In this document: piece after piece, positions 1 to 7,743 of the stretch | How positions within the stretch are numbered: position 1 is the stretch's first letter | Layout: the number at the start of each line of letters is the position of its first letter | Origin: Propionibacteriales bacterium | Lineage (GTDB): Bacteria; Actinomycetota; Actinomycetes; Propionibacteriales; Nocardioidaceae | Assembly: GCA_009377795.1 (NCBI GenBank) | Contig: WHTJ01000045.1 | Location: 1 to 36,506, forward strand | Length of the DNA stretch: 36,506 nt | Direction of reading: 5' to 3' | Made by a program: the position numbers and the translations under genes | The notes under the pieces: generated by a model | What the model saw: only the letters and a program-made list of their open reading frames with translations | Database searches by the model: none | Told to the model about the DNA's origin: nothing

Positions 1-72
1 CGACAACCTCACCAGCTCGACGCGCTGCTCGTCGGTGACCTCAAGTGCGGGTGCTGCTGCAGAAGTAGGCAC
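1..72 (-). CDS. Transposase N-terminus, probably IS630-type (partial, runs off left edge)
   Basis: On the minus strand a GTG codon at 72-70 opens a 24-codon frame that continues past the window edge. It includes VTDEQRVELVRLS, which resembles the first helix of the helix-turn-helix region at the start of IS630-type transposases. A G-rich stretch just upstream could serve as ribosome-binding site. Only the first residues are visible, so no catalytic DDE residue can be checked and the family is a guess from the opening motif. The 49 bases between this start and tctA would then hold the element's terminal repeat and its junction with chromosomal DNA. It could instead be another HTH protein. Confidence 0.35.
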   Translation of the reverse strand, partial: MPTSAAAPALEVTDEQRVELVRLS

Positions 73-121
73 ACCCCAAGTATACCTTGTTATTTCGCAG
101 ACAGACCACTAGGGACCACCT

Positions 122-1612
122 GTGGGATTTACGGATCTGCTCGTCGGGTTCTCCAACGTCCTGCAACCGTCCACGTTGCTGCTGGCGTTCCTCGGTTGCC
201 TGGCCGGAACGCTGGTGGGCATGTTGCCGGGCCTCGGTCCGGTGTCCGCGGTGGCGATCCTCTTCCCGCTGACGACGTACCTGGACCCGGCGACCGGGAT
301 CATCGTGTTGGCCGCGATCTACTACGGCGCGATGTACGGCGGCTCGACGAGCGCCATCCTGCTCAACATCCCCGGAGAGGTGTCGTCGGTCCCCGCGGCC
401 ATCGAGGGTTTCGCCCTCACGCGGAAGGGCCGGGGCGGTGCGGCGCTGGCGATGGCGGCAATCACGTCGTTCATGGCCGGCATCGTGGGGACGCTCGGCG
501 TCGTGATCATCGGTCCGTACCTGGCCGATCTCGCCCTGGAGTTCGGGCCACCCGAACGGCTTGGCCTGGTGCTGTTCAGCCTGACCGCGATCGCCGGTCT
601 CTCCGGTGGTTCGGTGCCCAAGGCGCTCGCCATGGGAGCCCTCGGGATGATCCTGGCGTCCATCGGCCTCGACCAGACGTCGGGCCAGCCCCGGCTCACC
701 TTCGGCTCGCTCACGTTGCTGCAGGGGCTGGACATCGTTCCGGTGATGATGGGGCTCTTCGGCCTTGCCGAGGTCATCCGGACACTCCGCACCGGAGCGC
801 CGACGCTGAGCAGCGGTCGTATCGGCCGGCTGATGCCCAACCGGGACGAGTTCACCCGCGGGAGCGCGGCGGGCGCTCGCGGTACGGCGCTGGGATTCTC
901 GCTCGGCGTGCTGCCCGGGATGCTGCCCTCCGTCACGGCGTTCCTCAACTACGCCTCCGAACGTCGCCGCGCCGAGCGAAGGGGACGCACCGACTTCGGA
1001 CGCGGGGCGATCGAGGGCGTCTCGGGCCCGGAGGCGACCAACAACGCCGCCGCCATGTCCGGCTTCATCCCGCTCTTCAGCCTCGGAATTCCCACCGGAC
1101 CGACCATGGCGCTGATCATGGCAGCACTGCTGGTTTACGGACTGGTCCCCGGACCGGAGCTGTTCACCACGGAGTCGTCGTTCACGGCGACCGTCATCGC
1201 CAGCTTCTTCGTGGCCAACATCATCCTGTTGTTCCTCAATCTCCCCCTGGTTCCCCTGTGGGCGAGGCTGGCCCAGGTGCCGTACGGGCTCTTGGCGCCG
1301 ATCATCATCTTCTGCTGCCTCACCGGTGCCTACCTCACCCGCAACAACTTCTTCGATGTCTGGGTGTGCCTGATCTTCGGCGTCGTGGGATGGGCGATGT
1401 CGACCTGGCGGCTACCGGTCGCACCACTGGTCATGGGATTCATCCTCGGGCCGATGCTGGAGATCGCGGCGCGGCAGTCCATCGCCATGTCCGGCACCTT
1501 CTTCCTCGAGCGGCCGGTGTTCATCCTGTTCGTGGTCGCAGCCATCACCTCGGTCGCCCTGTCGAGGCGGCTGCGACGTACGGACGCAGCCAGCGCGCAG
1601 GTGGACGCCTGA
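122..1612 (+). CDS. tctA: Tripartite tricarboxylate transporter large membrane subunit (TctA family)
   Basis: Large integral membrane subunit of a tripartite tricarboxylate transporter, which works with a small membrane subunit (TctB) and a secreted binding protein (TctC) to import citrate-like carboxylates. The 496-residue length matches the family (about 500). The N-terminal LAGTLVGMLPGLGPVSAVAILFPLT segment, the glycine-rich YYGAMYGGSTSAILLNIPGE motif near residues 70-90 and the central GPEATNNAAAMSGFIPLFSLGIPTGPTMA motif near residues 305-330 are TctA hallmarks. Roughly ten to twelve hydrophobic segments are seen. The start is GTG at 122 and has only a weak Shine-Dalgarno sequence. No tctB or tctC is present: the normal upstream position is occupied by the IS-like frame at the left edge, so the gene may have been cut off from its partners. 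It is convergent with the downstream oxidase gene. Confidence 0.92.
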   Translation: MGFTDLLVGFSNVLQPSTLLLAFLGCLAGTLVGMLPGLGPVSAVAILFPLTTYLDPATGIIVLAAIYYGAMYGGSTSAILLNIPGEVSSVPAAIEGFALTRKGRGGAALAMAAITSFMAGIVGTLGVVIIGPYLADLALEFGPPERLGLVLFSLTAIAGLSGGSVPKALAMGALGMILASIGLDQTSGQPRLTFGSLTLLQGLDIVPVMMGLFGLAEVIRTLRTGAPTLSSGRIGRLMPNRDEFTRGSAAGARGTALGFSLGVLPGMLPSVTAFLNYASERRRAERRGRTDFGRGAIEGVSGPEATNNAAAMSGFIPLFSLGIPTGPTMALIMAALLVYGLVPGPELFTTESSFTATVIASFFVANIILLFLNLPLVPLWARLAQVPYGLLAPIIIFCCLTGAYLTRNNFFDVWVCLIFGVVGWAMSTWRLPVAPLVMGFILGPMLEIAARQSIAMSGTFFLERPVFILFVVAAITSVALSRRLRRTDAASAQVDA

Positions 1613-1620
1613 GAGTCTCT

Positions 1621-1644
1621 GCGAGGCGGACCCCCACACCTCGC
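1621..1644. terminator. Candidate bidirectional hairpin terminator between convergent genes
   Basis: GCGAGG at 1621-1626 pairs with CCTCGC at 1639-1644 around a 12-base loop, in the 36-base gap between the convergent tctA and oxidase stop codons. There is no T tract, as is usual in GC-rich actinomycetes. The stem is short, so this is a modest call based mainly on position. Confidence 0.35.
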
Positions 1645-1648
1645 GGCG

Positions 1649-2821
1649 TCACTGCTCGCCGAGCCCCCGCGTCGGTGCCACGGTGACGGCCCCGTCCCAG
1701 TCGCGGAACCGGTCGGGCCGAAAGTCGGCCAGCAGGGAAGACTCTTCGTGGTCAAGAAGCTCGGCCGCCACCAACCGCCCGAGCAGCGGGCCCAACGTCA
1801 CACCACTGTGCGTGGCGACGACGTAGAGACCTTCGCCCTCGTCGGCGAAACCGGCAACAGTGTGCCCATCCGCCGGGAGCACCCGCTGTCCGACCCGGAT
1901 GGACTCGATCGTCGCCGAACGGCCCAACGTGAGGACCTCGCCAAGTCGCTCGCTCAAGATTGTCGACTCGGTCGACCCGGGCCCGGGTGGGCTCGCGGGA
2001 TCTGCCGCGGTGTCGAGGTCGAGGGCCTGCAGCACGAGGCGACCGCCGCCATCGGGACGGATGCTGATCCGTGGCGTGGTGAGGACGCGAGACATCCGCG
2101 AAAGAGAAGGCCCGGTGTATGCGAGGAACCCGACGGCCGGACCGCCGGCCTCCTCCGGATCCACAAGGGGGAGGTGTGCTCCGGCGGTGGCGACGAGGTC
2201 ATGTGTCCATCGGCCCACACAGCTCACCACACGGTCGAAGCGTTCCCGCTGCCCGTCCACGACGAGATCGACACCGTGCTTGTTCGGCTCGACGCTCCTG
2301 ACCCGCGCCGGATAACGCAGTTCGGCGCCCCGGTCACGCGCCTCACCGAGCAGCCTCGCCAGCAGCAGAGTGGGCAGGACGTAGCCCTCACCGACGAAGT
2401 ACGCGACGCGCTCCACGCTCGGCGGCACCCGGACGTCAGGCTCCAGCAGTCGTACGTCGTTGGGATCGAGCCAGCGACACGGATAGCCGTGGTGCTCGAG
2501 CCGCTTTACCCGCCGCTCAAGCACATCTCGCTCGGTCGCGCTCTCGGCCCACACCAGGTTGCCGGTCGCGAAGTGCCATCGCTGGGAGCCCTTCGCGGCC
2601 GCCGCGAACCGCTCGTGCTCCGCGCAGCCCGCGACGTTGAGCCGGTGGTAGGAATCCGGCCGTTTCTCGTGCGAGTTGATCCATGCGAAGGACGTGCCCG
2701 AAGTCCCGGCGCCCGGGTGATCCTGTTCGAACATCGTCACGTTCGCGCCGCGAAGCACGAGCTCACGAGCGACCGACGCACCGACGACGCCTGCGCCGAC
2801 AACAGCTACGCGCATGCCCAT
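1649..2821 (-). CDS. FAD-dependent oxidoreductase, DAO/glycine-oxidase family
   Basis: Flavin-dependent amine or D-amino-acid oxidase/dehydrogenase of the DAO superfamily, predicted cytoplasmic. The N-terminus carries the dinucleotide-binding fingerprint GAGVVGASVARELVLRGANVTMFEQ (GxGxxG followed by an acidic residue that binds the ribose), then GTSGTSFAWINS, as in DadA-like proteins. The C-terminus has the second FAD contact (AGFADEGEGLYVVATHSGVTLGPLLGRLVAAELL). About 390 residues is normal for the family. The exact substrate cannot be read from sequence. ATG at 2821-2819 overlaps the TGA of the upstream regulator in a TGATG arrangement, which implies translational coupling; a second ATG two codons further (2815) is the other plausible start. 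Pairing with a GntR/FCD regulator suggests that the regulator controls this oxidase. Confidence 0.85.
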   Translation of the reverse strand: MGMRVAVVGAGVVGASVARELVLRGANVTMFEQDHPGAGTSGTSFAWINSHEKRPDSYHRLNVAGCAEHERFAAAAKGSQRWHFATGNLVWAESATERDVLERRVKRLEHHGYPCRWLDPNDVRLLEPDVRVPPSVERVAYFVGEGYVLPTLLLARLLGEARDRGAELRYPARVRSVEPNKHGVDLVVDGQRERFDRVVSCVGRWTHDLVATAGAHLPLVDPEEAGGPAVGFLAYTGPSLSRMSRVLTTPRISIRPDGGGRLVLQALDLDTAADPASPPGPGSTESTILSERLGEVLTLGRSATIESIRVGQRVLPADGHTVAGFADEGEGLYVVATHSGVTLGPLLGRLVAAELLDHEESSLLADFRPDRFRDWDGAVTVAPTRGLGEQ

Positions 2822-3600
2822 CAATATCCGACGCTCCGCCGTCCCACATCCTTACCGTGGTCCCAGGTGCCGAGGTGCTCTTCTGACGGGGATCGTGCGT
2901 CAAGCAAGTCGGCAAGCCGCGCGCTTCGCGCGTTCCGCATATGAATCTGTGCATGGTTTTCTGCCGCGGCGGCGTCGCGGGCTCGAATGGCGGACAGGAC
3001 GGCGTCGTGCTCGGCGAGTATCTCCTTGGTCCTGCCCGGGCGGGCGAAGGTGGAGGTGGGCATCCGGCGCACCGCGTACTCGACTTGAGCGAGAAACCGG
3101 TCGAGGTAGACGTTGCCGGATGCTTCGCGCAGCCGTCGGTGCCATCGAAGGTTCAGATTCGCGAGTTCGGTGATGGCTCCAGCGGCGGCCGCTTGTTCCA
3201 TCTCGTCCCCAATTCGTTCGAGCTCCTCAATGAGGCGTACGTCATGGCGGGCGGTCGCGAGGCGTGCTGCGAGACCCTCAAGGTTCTCCCTGACCACGTA
3301 CAGCGCGATGATGTCCTCCATGGACAGGCGAGCAACGGTGGCGCCCTGATTTGTCGTCTTCCGAGCGAGTCCCTCTTCGACTAGCTGTGAGATGGCAGTG
3401 CGCACCGGTGTGCGACTCACTGACAAGATCGATGCGATGTCGTCCTCGCGCAGCCAGTCGTCCGGACGGAGCGCGCCGTCGAGGATTGCCTCTCGCAACG
3501 CCGTCGTGACCGCGGCTACCGCGCGCCCTCGACTGATCGGGTCACCGGTGTACGGGGCAAGCGCGGCGGCGAGACCGTTGTAAACGGTTTCATCGGACAT
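2821..3600 (-). CDS. GntR family transcriptional regulator (FCD domain, FadR subfamily)
   Basis: DNA-binding repressor/activator with an N-terminal winged helix-turn-helix (about residues 25-90; AILDGALRPDDWLREDDIASILSVSRTPVRTAISQLVEEGLA includes the GntR-typical SRTPVR element). A helical FCD ligand-binding domain follows (about residues 95-225), with the expected Asp/His ligands in LNLRWHRRLREASGN and AEHDAVLSAIRARDAAAAENHAQIHM. The 259-residue length is normal. FCD regulators usually bind small carboxylates or amino-acid-derived effectors. It is the first gene of a two-gene minus-strand operon with the FAD oxidase, whose ATG overlaps its stop. The 200-base gap to the divergent DUF6351 gene is where its operator should lie. 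Confidence 0.9.
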   Translation of the reverse strand: MSDETVYNGLAAALAPYTGDPISRGRAVAAVTTALREAILDGALRPDDWLREDDIASILSVSRTPVRTAISQLVEEGLARKTTNQGATVARLSMEDIIALYVVRENLEGLAARLATARHDVRLIEELERIGDEMEQAAAAGAITELANLNLRWHRRLREASGNVYLDRFLAQVEYAVRRMPTSTFARPGRTKEILAEHDAVLSAIRARDAAAAENHAQIHMRNARSARLADLLDARSPSEEHLGTWDHGKDVGRRSVGY

Positions 3601-3692
3601 ATCCCGAAGCGTAGACCGGAGCGCCGGGTGGTCGCCCGCGGCATTGGGTGCGAGCTGTTTTCGGATCAGGACATGTCAGACCGTGTGGCAGA

Positions 3693-3711
3693 CAGGCCTC
3701 CGCGAGGCCTG
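3693..3711. repeat. Perfect 8-bp inverted repeat (hairpin) in divergent intergenic region
   Basis: CAGGCCTC at 3693-3700 and GAGGCCTG at 3704-3711 form a perfect stem around the loop CGC, about 90 bases upstream of the DUF6351 gene and about 90 bases upstream of the divergent GntR gene. It could be an operator or a hairpin that insulates the two divergent transcripts. The sequence does not decide between these. Confidence 0.45.
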
Positions 3712-3741
3712 CGGCCTTTACAACGGGGGAAGAGTGTGTGG

Positions 3742-3758
3742 AAGATAGGATCCATCTT
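3742..3758. promoter_or_regulatory. Candidate operator palindrome between gntR-like and DUF6351 genes
   Basis: AAGATAGGATCCATCTT is close to a palindrome (AAGAT arms around a GGATCC core), 44 bases upstream of the DUF6351 start. It is immediately followed by a TTGCAT that could be a -35 element, with GGCTAT 18 bases further. Its size and position suit a GntR-family operator, but nothing in the sequence proves which regulator binds. Confidence 0.3.
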
Positions 3759-3801
3759 GCATCCAATACTCTTTGTGCAAGGCTATTGACTGGGGGTGGT
3801 T

Positions 3802-5694
3802 ATGGGTCACCGTCGCTCCACGTGGGTCGCCTCGATGGCCGCCTGCGCCGTTATCGCAGTTTCCGTTCCGACACAGACGTCCGCGGGCGCAGCGCCTGGA
3901 GACGTCGGCCCACCAGAGCGCGCCGGCGGAGGCCCGACCATCGAGACGGTCTCTGCCCGGTCCGACGCCGTCAGTGGCGGCGACGTCTTGGTCCGCGTCA
4001 CGGTCCCCGATCCGCCGGAGCGAGTGCAGGTACGACTGAACGACCGGGACGTCACCGACGCCTTCGCTCCCAGCAGGCAGGGATCGGGGGAGCTTCTCGG
4101 CCTGGTCTCAGGTCTCCGCATCGGCCCGAACCGCCTGACCGCGACGGTCGGCCGCGGCGGCTCCGTGGACAGCTCGACGACACTGGTCGCTCAAAACCAT
4201 CCCATCACGGGACCGATGTTCTCCGGACCGCACGAGCAGCCGTTCATCTGTGAGACCGAGCGCTTCCGCCTGACCACTGGCGAACTGCTGGGCCCGGCCC
4301 GCGATGAGCACTGCTCTGTGGATACCAGGATCGACTACGTCTATCGAAGCACCGACGGCACCATCAAGCCGTTCGATCTCGGCGGACCGCGCCCTGACGA
4401 CATTGCCCAGACGACGATCCCCTCTGGGCGAACTGTGCCGTTCATCGTGCGAGTCGAGACGGGGACGATCAACCGCGCCGTCTATGAAACCGCCGTGCTC
4501 CACGATCCTCGTGTCTCCGCTTCGCCCGACGTGAGGAGCCCTAGCAGTGGATGGAACGGCAGGCTGCTCTACACGTTTGGTGGAGGCTGCCCCAGCGGCT
4601 GGTACAAGCAGGGCGAGACGACGGGTGGCGTGGTTACCGGCGTAGGCGGGGACCTTGGTCTCGCCCGGGGTTACGGCGTTGCCTCGGCGACGCTCAATGT
4701 CTTCGGCAACAACTGCAACGACCTTCTGGCGGCAGAGACCATGTCGATGGTCAAGGAGCGGTTCATCGAGACGTACGGCCCTGTCGTGCACACGATCGGG
4801 ATGGGTTGCTCCGGTGGGTCGTATCAGGTGCTGCAGATCGGTGACAACTACCCGGGACTACTCGACGGCATCATTCCAGGCTGCAGTTTCCCCGACATGA
4901 TCGCCGCGATCGATGTGCATTCCCATGGTGCGCGGCTCCTCTACACCTACTTCACAGAGCGTTCCACGACTGAGTGGACCCGGGAACAAGAGCGCGCTGT
5001 CTCGGGCTTCGCAGATTGGAACACGCTGTTCGTGCAGGGCACGCGGCCTGACCGCATCAATCCGCAGGCGGTCTGCGACGCCGATATCCCGCCGGACCTG
5101 CTCTACAACCCGGACACCAACCCCGAGGGAGCCCGGTGCACCGTCTACGACCACACCATGAATGCCTACGGTGTCGATCCGGAGACGGGGTTCGCCCGGC
5201 GGCCGCTCGACAACGTCGGGGTTCAGTACGGGCTGAAGACACTCAACGATGGGGAGATCTCCACCGAGCAGTTTCTTGATCTCAACGAGAACATGGGCGG
5301 TGTCGACATCGACGGCAACCGCGTGCCGCAGCGCACGGTCGCCGACGAGATCGCGGTCCGCAACGCATACCAGACCGGGCGGCTCCTCAACGGCGGCGGT
5401 GGCCTTTCACGTACGCCGATCATCGAATATCGCGGATATGCGGACCGATTCCCCGGCGATCCCCATTTGTACTACCACAGCTTCTCGATCCGGGAGCGCC
5501 TGCGCGCCGCGAACGGGCACGTCGGCAACCACGTCATCCTCCTGGAGGACGGTGAGACATACGGACTCTATAGCGCGAGCAGTCCGGTCCTTCAGCAAGC
5601 GCTGAGTCAGATGGAACGTTGGCTCAACGCGGTCACTGCGGACCGTTCCCGCCAGGTCGCAGGCGGAGAAGGTCGTCCGAGCCAGGCTCCGTGA
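3802..5694 (+). CDS. DUF6351-family secreted hydrolase-like protein (main part, frame broken near 5640)
   Basis: A secreted protein that I recognise as the DUF6351 family, common in actinobacteria and of undetermined biochemical function. It begins with a signal peptide (MGHRRSTWVASMAACAVIAV, then a cleavage region near TSAGAA). It contains GMGCSGGSYQ, with Ser337 in a GxSxG-like nucleophile elbow of an alpha/beta hydrolase fold, as in tannase/feruloyl-esterase relatives. ATG 3802 follows a GGGGG stretch; GTG 3796 is an alternative. Family similarity is lost after MERWLNAVTAD near 5640. The remaining residues before the TGA at 5692-5694 look like random coding, while the expected C-terminus resumes in another frame (5642-6034). 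The gene is therefore frameshifted. It is divergent from the GntR operon and upstream of another secreted hydrolase. Confidence 0.8.
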   Translation: MGHRRSTWVASMAACAVIAVSVPTQTSAGAAPGDVGPPERAGGGPTIETVSARSDAVSGGDVLVRVTVPDPPERVQVRLNDRDVTDAFAPSRQGSGELLGLVSGLRIGPNRLTATVGRGGSVDSSTTLVAQNHPITGPMFSGPHEQPFICETERFRLTTGELLGPARDEHCSVDTRIDYVYRSTDGTIKPFDLGGPRPDDIAQTTIPSGRTVPFIVRVETGTINRAVYETAVLHDPRVSASPDVRSPSSGWNGRLLYTFGGGCPSGWYKQGETTGGVVTGVGGDLGLARGYGVASATLNVFGNNCNDLLAAETMSMVKERFIETYGPVVHTIGMGCSGGSYQVLQIGDNYPGLLDGIIPGCSFPDMIAAIDVHSHGARLLYTYFTERSTTEWTREQERAVSGFADWNTLFVQGTRPDRINPQAVCDADIPPDLLYNPDTNPEGARCTVYDHTMNAYGVDPETGFARRPLDNVGVQYGLKTLNDGEISTEQFLDLNENMGGVDIDGNRVPQRTVADEIAVRNAYQTGRLLNGGGGLSRTPIIEYRGYADRFPGDPHLYYHSFSIRERLRAANGHVGNHVILLEDGETYGLYSASSPVLQQALSQMERWLNAVTADRSRQVAGGEGRPSQAP

Positions 5695-6034
5695 CTTGGT
5701 GGACGCATGCTTCACCGACGACGGGACAAAGCTTGCCGAGGAGCTCTCGTTCGCAGGCTCCGGCCAATGCGGAGAACTCTTCCCCGCACAGTCCGCACCT
5801 CGCCTGGTCGCAGGGGCTCCGATCGCCCAGAACGCCATCAAGTGCTCACTCAAACCCGTCACTTCGGCGGACTGCAACGTCTCCTTCTCGGACGCGGAGT
5901 GGGAGCGGCTGAGGTCGATCTTCCCCGGAGGGGTGTGCGACTGGACCCGCCCGGGCGTCGGGCAACAGCCCCTCGCTGGGACGTGGATCTTCTTTGACGA
6001 GCCGGGCGAGTGGGCTGCGCATGACGCACCGTGA
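5642..6034 (+). pseudogene. DUF6351 C-terminal segment in a shifted reading frame
   Basis: The frame that begins around 5642 reads AEKVVRARLRDLVDACFTDD and continues to a Cys-containing tail (FPGGVCDWTRPGVGQQPLAGTW). This matches how DUF6351 proteins normally end. It has no start codon or ribosome-binding site of its own that would make a sensible protein. It lies one base out of phase with the upstream 630-residue frame, and the switch must occur between about 5620 and 5660. A single-base indel, a sequencing error or a rare programmed shift would all restore one protein of about 740 residues. The stop at 6032-6034 is 33 bases before the next gene. Confidence 0.7.
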
Positions 6035-6067
6035 GTGTCGCATTGTGGAAGAAGTTGGGAGTTGGAG

Positions 6068-7477
6068 ATGAAGACCTTTTCGAGACGACGTGTTCGTAGA
6101 GGTGTCTTGTTGACTGCCGTTGTCGCCACCGCCCTGCCGTTGGGCGCGCAACCGGCTACGGGCGTGCAGGCAACAAGTCCGGAGACCACACAGATGCAGG
6201 GCGTTTTCCCCGATGGCCAAGAGTGGCAGATCAGCGTGCCGGACAACTGGAACGGTGTTGTGATCAACGATCTCGATGCCGTTCCCCGCCTGGCGAGTGG
6301 ATCCCCGATCGCGGAGTACTTCCTGGAGAACGGGTACGCGTACACCGGGACGCGCCGCCACCCCGATCGTTCGTTCAACTGGGACCCACCGGCCGAGTCG
6401 AACAACATGGCTGCCGTCCTGGACATCTTCAGTGATGAGTTCGGTGAACCGGCCACGGCCATCCAATATGGCTGCTCCGGAGGTGGATCCGTAGGACTGA
6501 GTGTTGCTGAGGACCACCCGGACATCTTCGACGGCGTTATCTCGATGCACGCCTCGGATCCGATCACGCTGGCCAACATGCGCCTCGACTTGTCGGTCGC
6601 GCTGAAGGGTCTGCTCGACGAGGACGATGTCCTGCCGCTCATCATCGATGACGGCGAGCAGGCCGAGGCTTCGGAGATTTGGACGTCGGTCCTGGCGGAG
6701 GCCGCGCAGAGCGATCAGGGCCGGGCTCGGATGGCGCTTGCGCTGGTGATGGCTCAGTACCCGATCTGGGGCAGCGGCCCGAAGCCCGACTTCGCGGACA
6801 ACGAGGCAGTCCAACAGTCCGTCGTGGACGCGGCAGCCATCGCCGCGGTGCGGGCTGTCACGGGTCGGCCGATGTGGGATCAGCCTGCCGGCCTCATGTC
6901 GTGGAACGAGGGCGTGGACTATCGCAGGTTCTACAACCATGCCGACCCCTCACACCAGGAGATCGTGCGTGATTTGTATGCCGACGCGGGTCTGTCTCCT
7001 GCGCGTGCCATCCCAGCGGATCTCGAGCGGATCAATGCGCAGCCGCGGATCTCGGCCACATCGAGCGGAGTCGAGTACTTCAGGTCACGCATGCGCACGG
7101 GTGACGTGAAGATTCCGATGCTTCATGCCTCGACGATCGGCGACGCCTCGACGCCGCCGTCGGTGATGGCTCGCGACGCGGCCGCCGTGACCGCGAACGG
7201 GGCAAGTTCGCTCTATCGGCAGGCCTTCATCGAGGCACCGGGCCACTGTACGCACAACGTGGCGGAGGTCGCGGCGCTTCTTGACACCCTTGAAGAGCGA
7301 ATCGAAACGGGCACCTGGGGCGATACCAAGCCGGGAGCGCTCAATCAGTCGGCTGCAGAGAGTGGCCAGGGGATCGGCCGCTTCGTGCCGTCGGCATTTG
7401 CCACCGGCTGGAAGCTACCGACCACGCTCAACCGGGCCTTCCTTCCCGGTACCACGTGGCCGGGAGACGCAAGCTAG
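6068..7477 (+). CDS. Secreted alpha/beta hydrolase
   Basis: Exported hydrolase of 469 residues. ATG 6068 is chosen because it follows the purine-rich GGGAGTTGGAG and directly opens a signal peptide (KTFSRRRVRRGVLLTAVVATALPLG, cleavage near ATGVQA); upstream in-frame starts would hide it. The nucleophile elbow is YGCSGGGSVG with Ser137, and the catalytic His is probably in EAPGHCTHN near residue 395. The motif closely resembles the GCSGGS of the preceding DUF6351 protein, so the two tandem genes are probably distant relatives. The natural substrate is unknown; an ester is likely from the fold. A strong hairpin 12 bases after the stop ends the unit. Confidence 0.75.
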   Translation: MKTFSRRRVRRGVLLTAVVATALPLGAQPATGVQATSPETTQMQGVFPDGQEWQISVPDNWNGVVINDLDAVPRLASGSPIAEYFLENGYAYTGTRRHPDRSFNWDPPAESNNMAAVLDIFSDEFGEPATAIQYGCSGGGSVGLSVAEDHPDIFDGVISMHASDPITLANMRLDLSVALKGLLDEDDVLPLIIDDGEQAEASEIWTSVLAEAAQSDQGRARMALALVMAQYPIWGSGPKPDFADNEAVQQSVVDAAAIAAVRAVTGRPMWDQPAGLMSWNEGVDYRRFYNHADPSHQEIVRDLYADAGLSPARAIPADLERINAQPRISATSSGVEYFRSRMRTGDVKIPMLHASTIGDASTPPSVMARDAAAVTANGASSLYRQAFIEAPGHCTHNVAEVAALLDTLEERIETGTWGDTKPGALNQSAAESGQGIGRFVPSAFATGWKLPTTLNRAFLPGTTWPGDAS

Positions 7478-7488
7478 CTGGTGAGACG

Positions 7489-7523
7489 GATCGAGCCCCG
7501 AGGGCCCATCTCGGGGCTCGATC
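7489..7523 (+). terminator. Strong intrinsic-type hairpin terminator
   Basis: GATCGAGCCCCGAG at 7489-7502 and CTCGGGGCTCGATC at 7510-7523 form a perfect 14-bp stem with a seven-base loop, 12 bases after the hydrolase stop. There is no T run, as is common for actinomycete terminators. The remaining 220 bases before the carboxypeptidase gene show no further clear structure. Confidence 0.8.
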
Positions 7524-7743
7524 CCTGCCCGTGGTCGGGCCAGGTGTTCGACGAGCACTGCCGCAGCCCACGAGCGCTACCGCCAATCCGACCCCGACGG
7601 CTCACCACAGTCCACGCCCGAGCGTGTCCGCTGAACTACCGTCCGTACTCGACACCGCGGCGGAACCGGCGTAGCTTCCCATCTATCAGGGGCCGAATAT
7701 CTCCGCGGGGAGCTCGGGGACCGCGGACGAGGAGGGAAACGGG

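Noticed and set aside
1748-2944. Long open frame (398 codons) on the plus strand opposite the FAD oxidase gene
   Set aside because: Arg/His/Pro-rich translation with no recognisable motif; it mirrors the codon bias of the real minus-strand gene, which has clear FAD motifs.
5407-6940. Two long minus-strand frames across the hydrolase region (5407-6645 and 5846-6940)
   Set aside because: They lie opposite the DUF6351 tail and the secreted hydrolase, have low-complexity composition and no start signals. They do not explain the frameshift.
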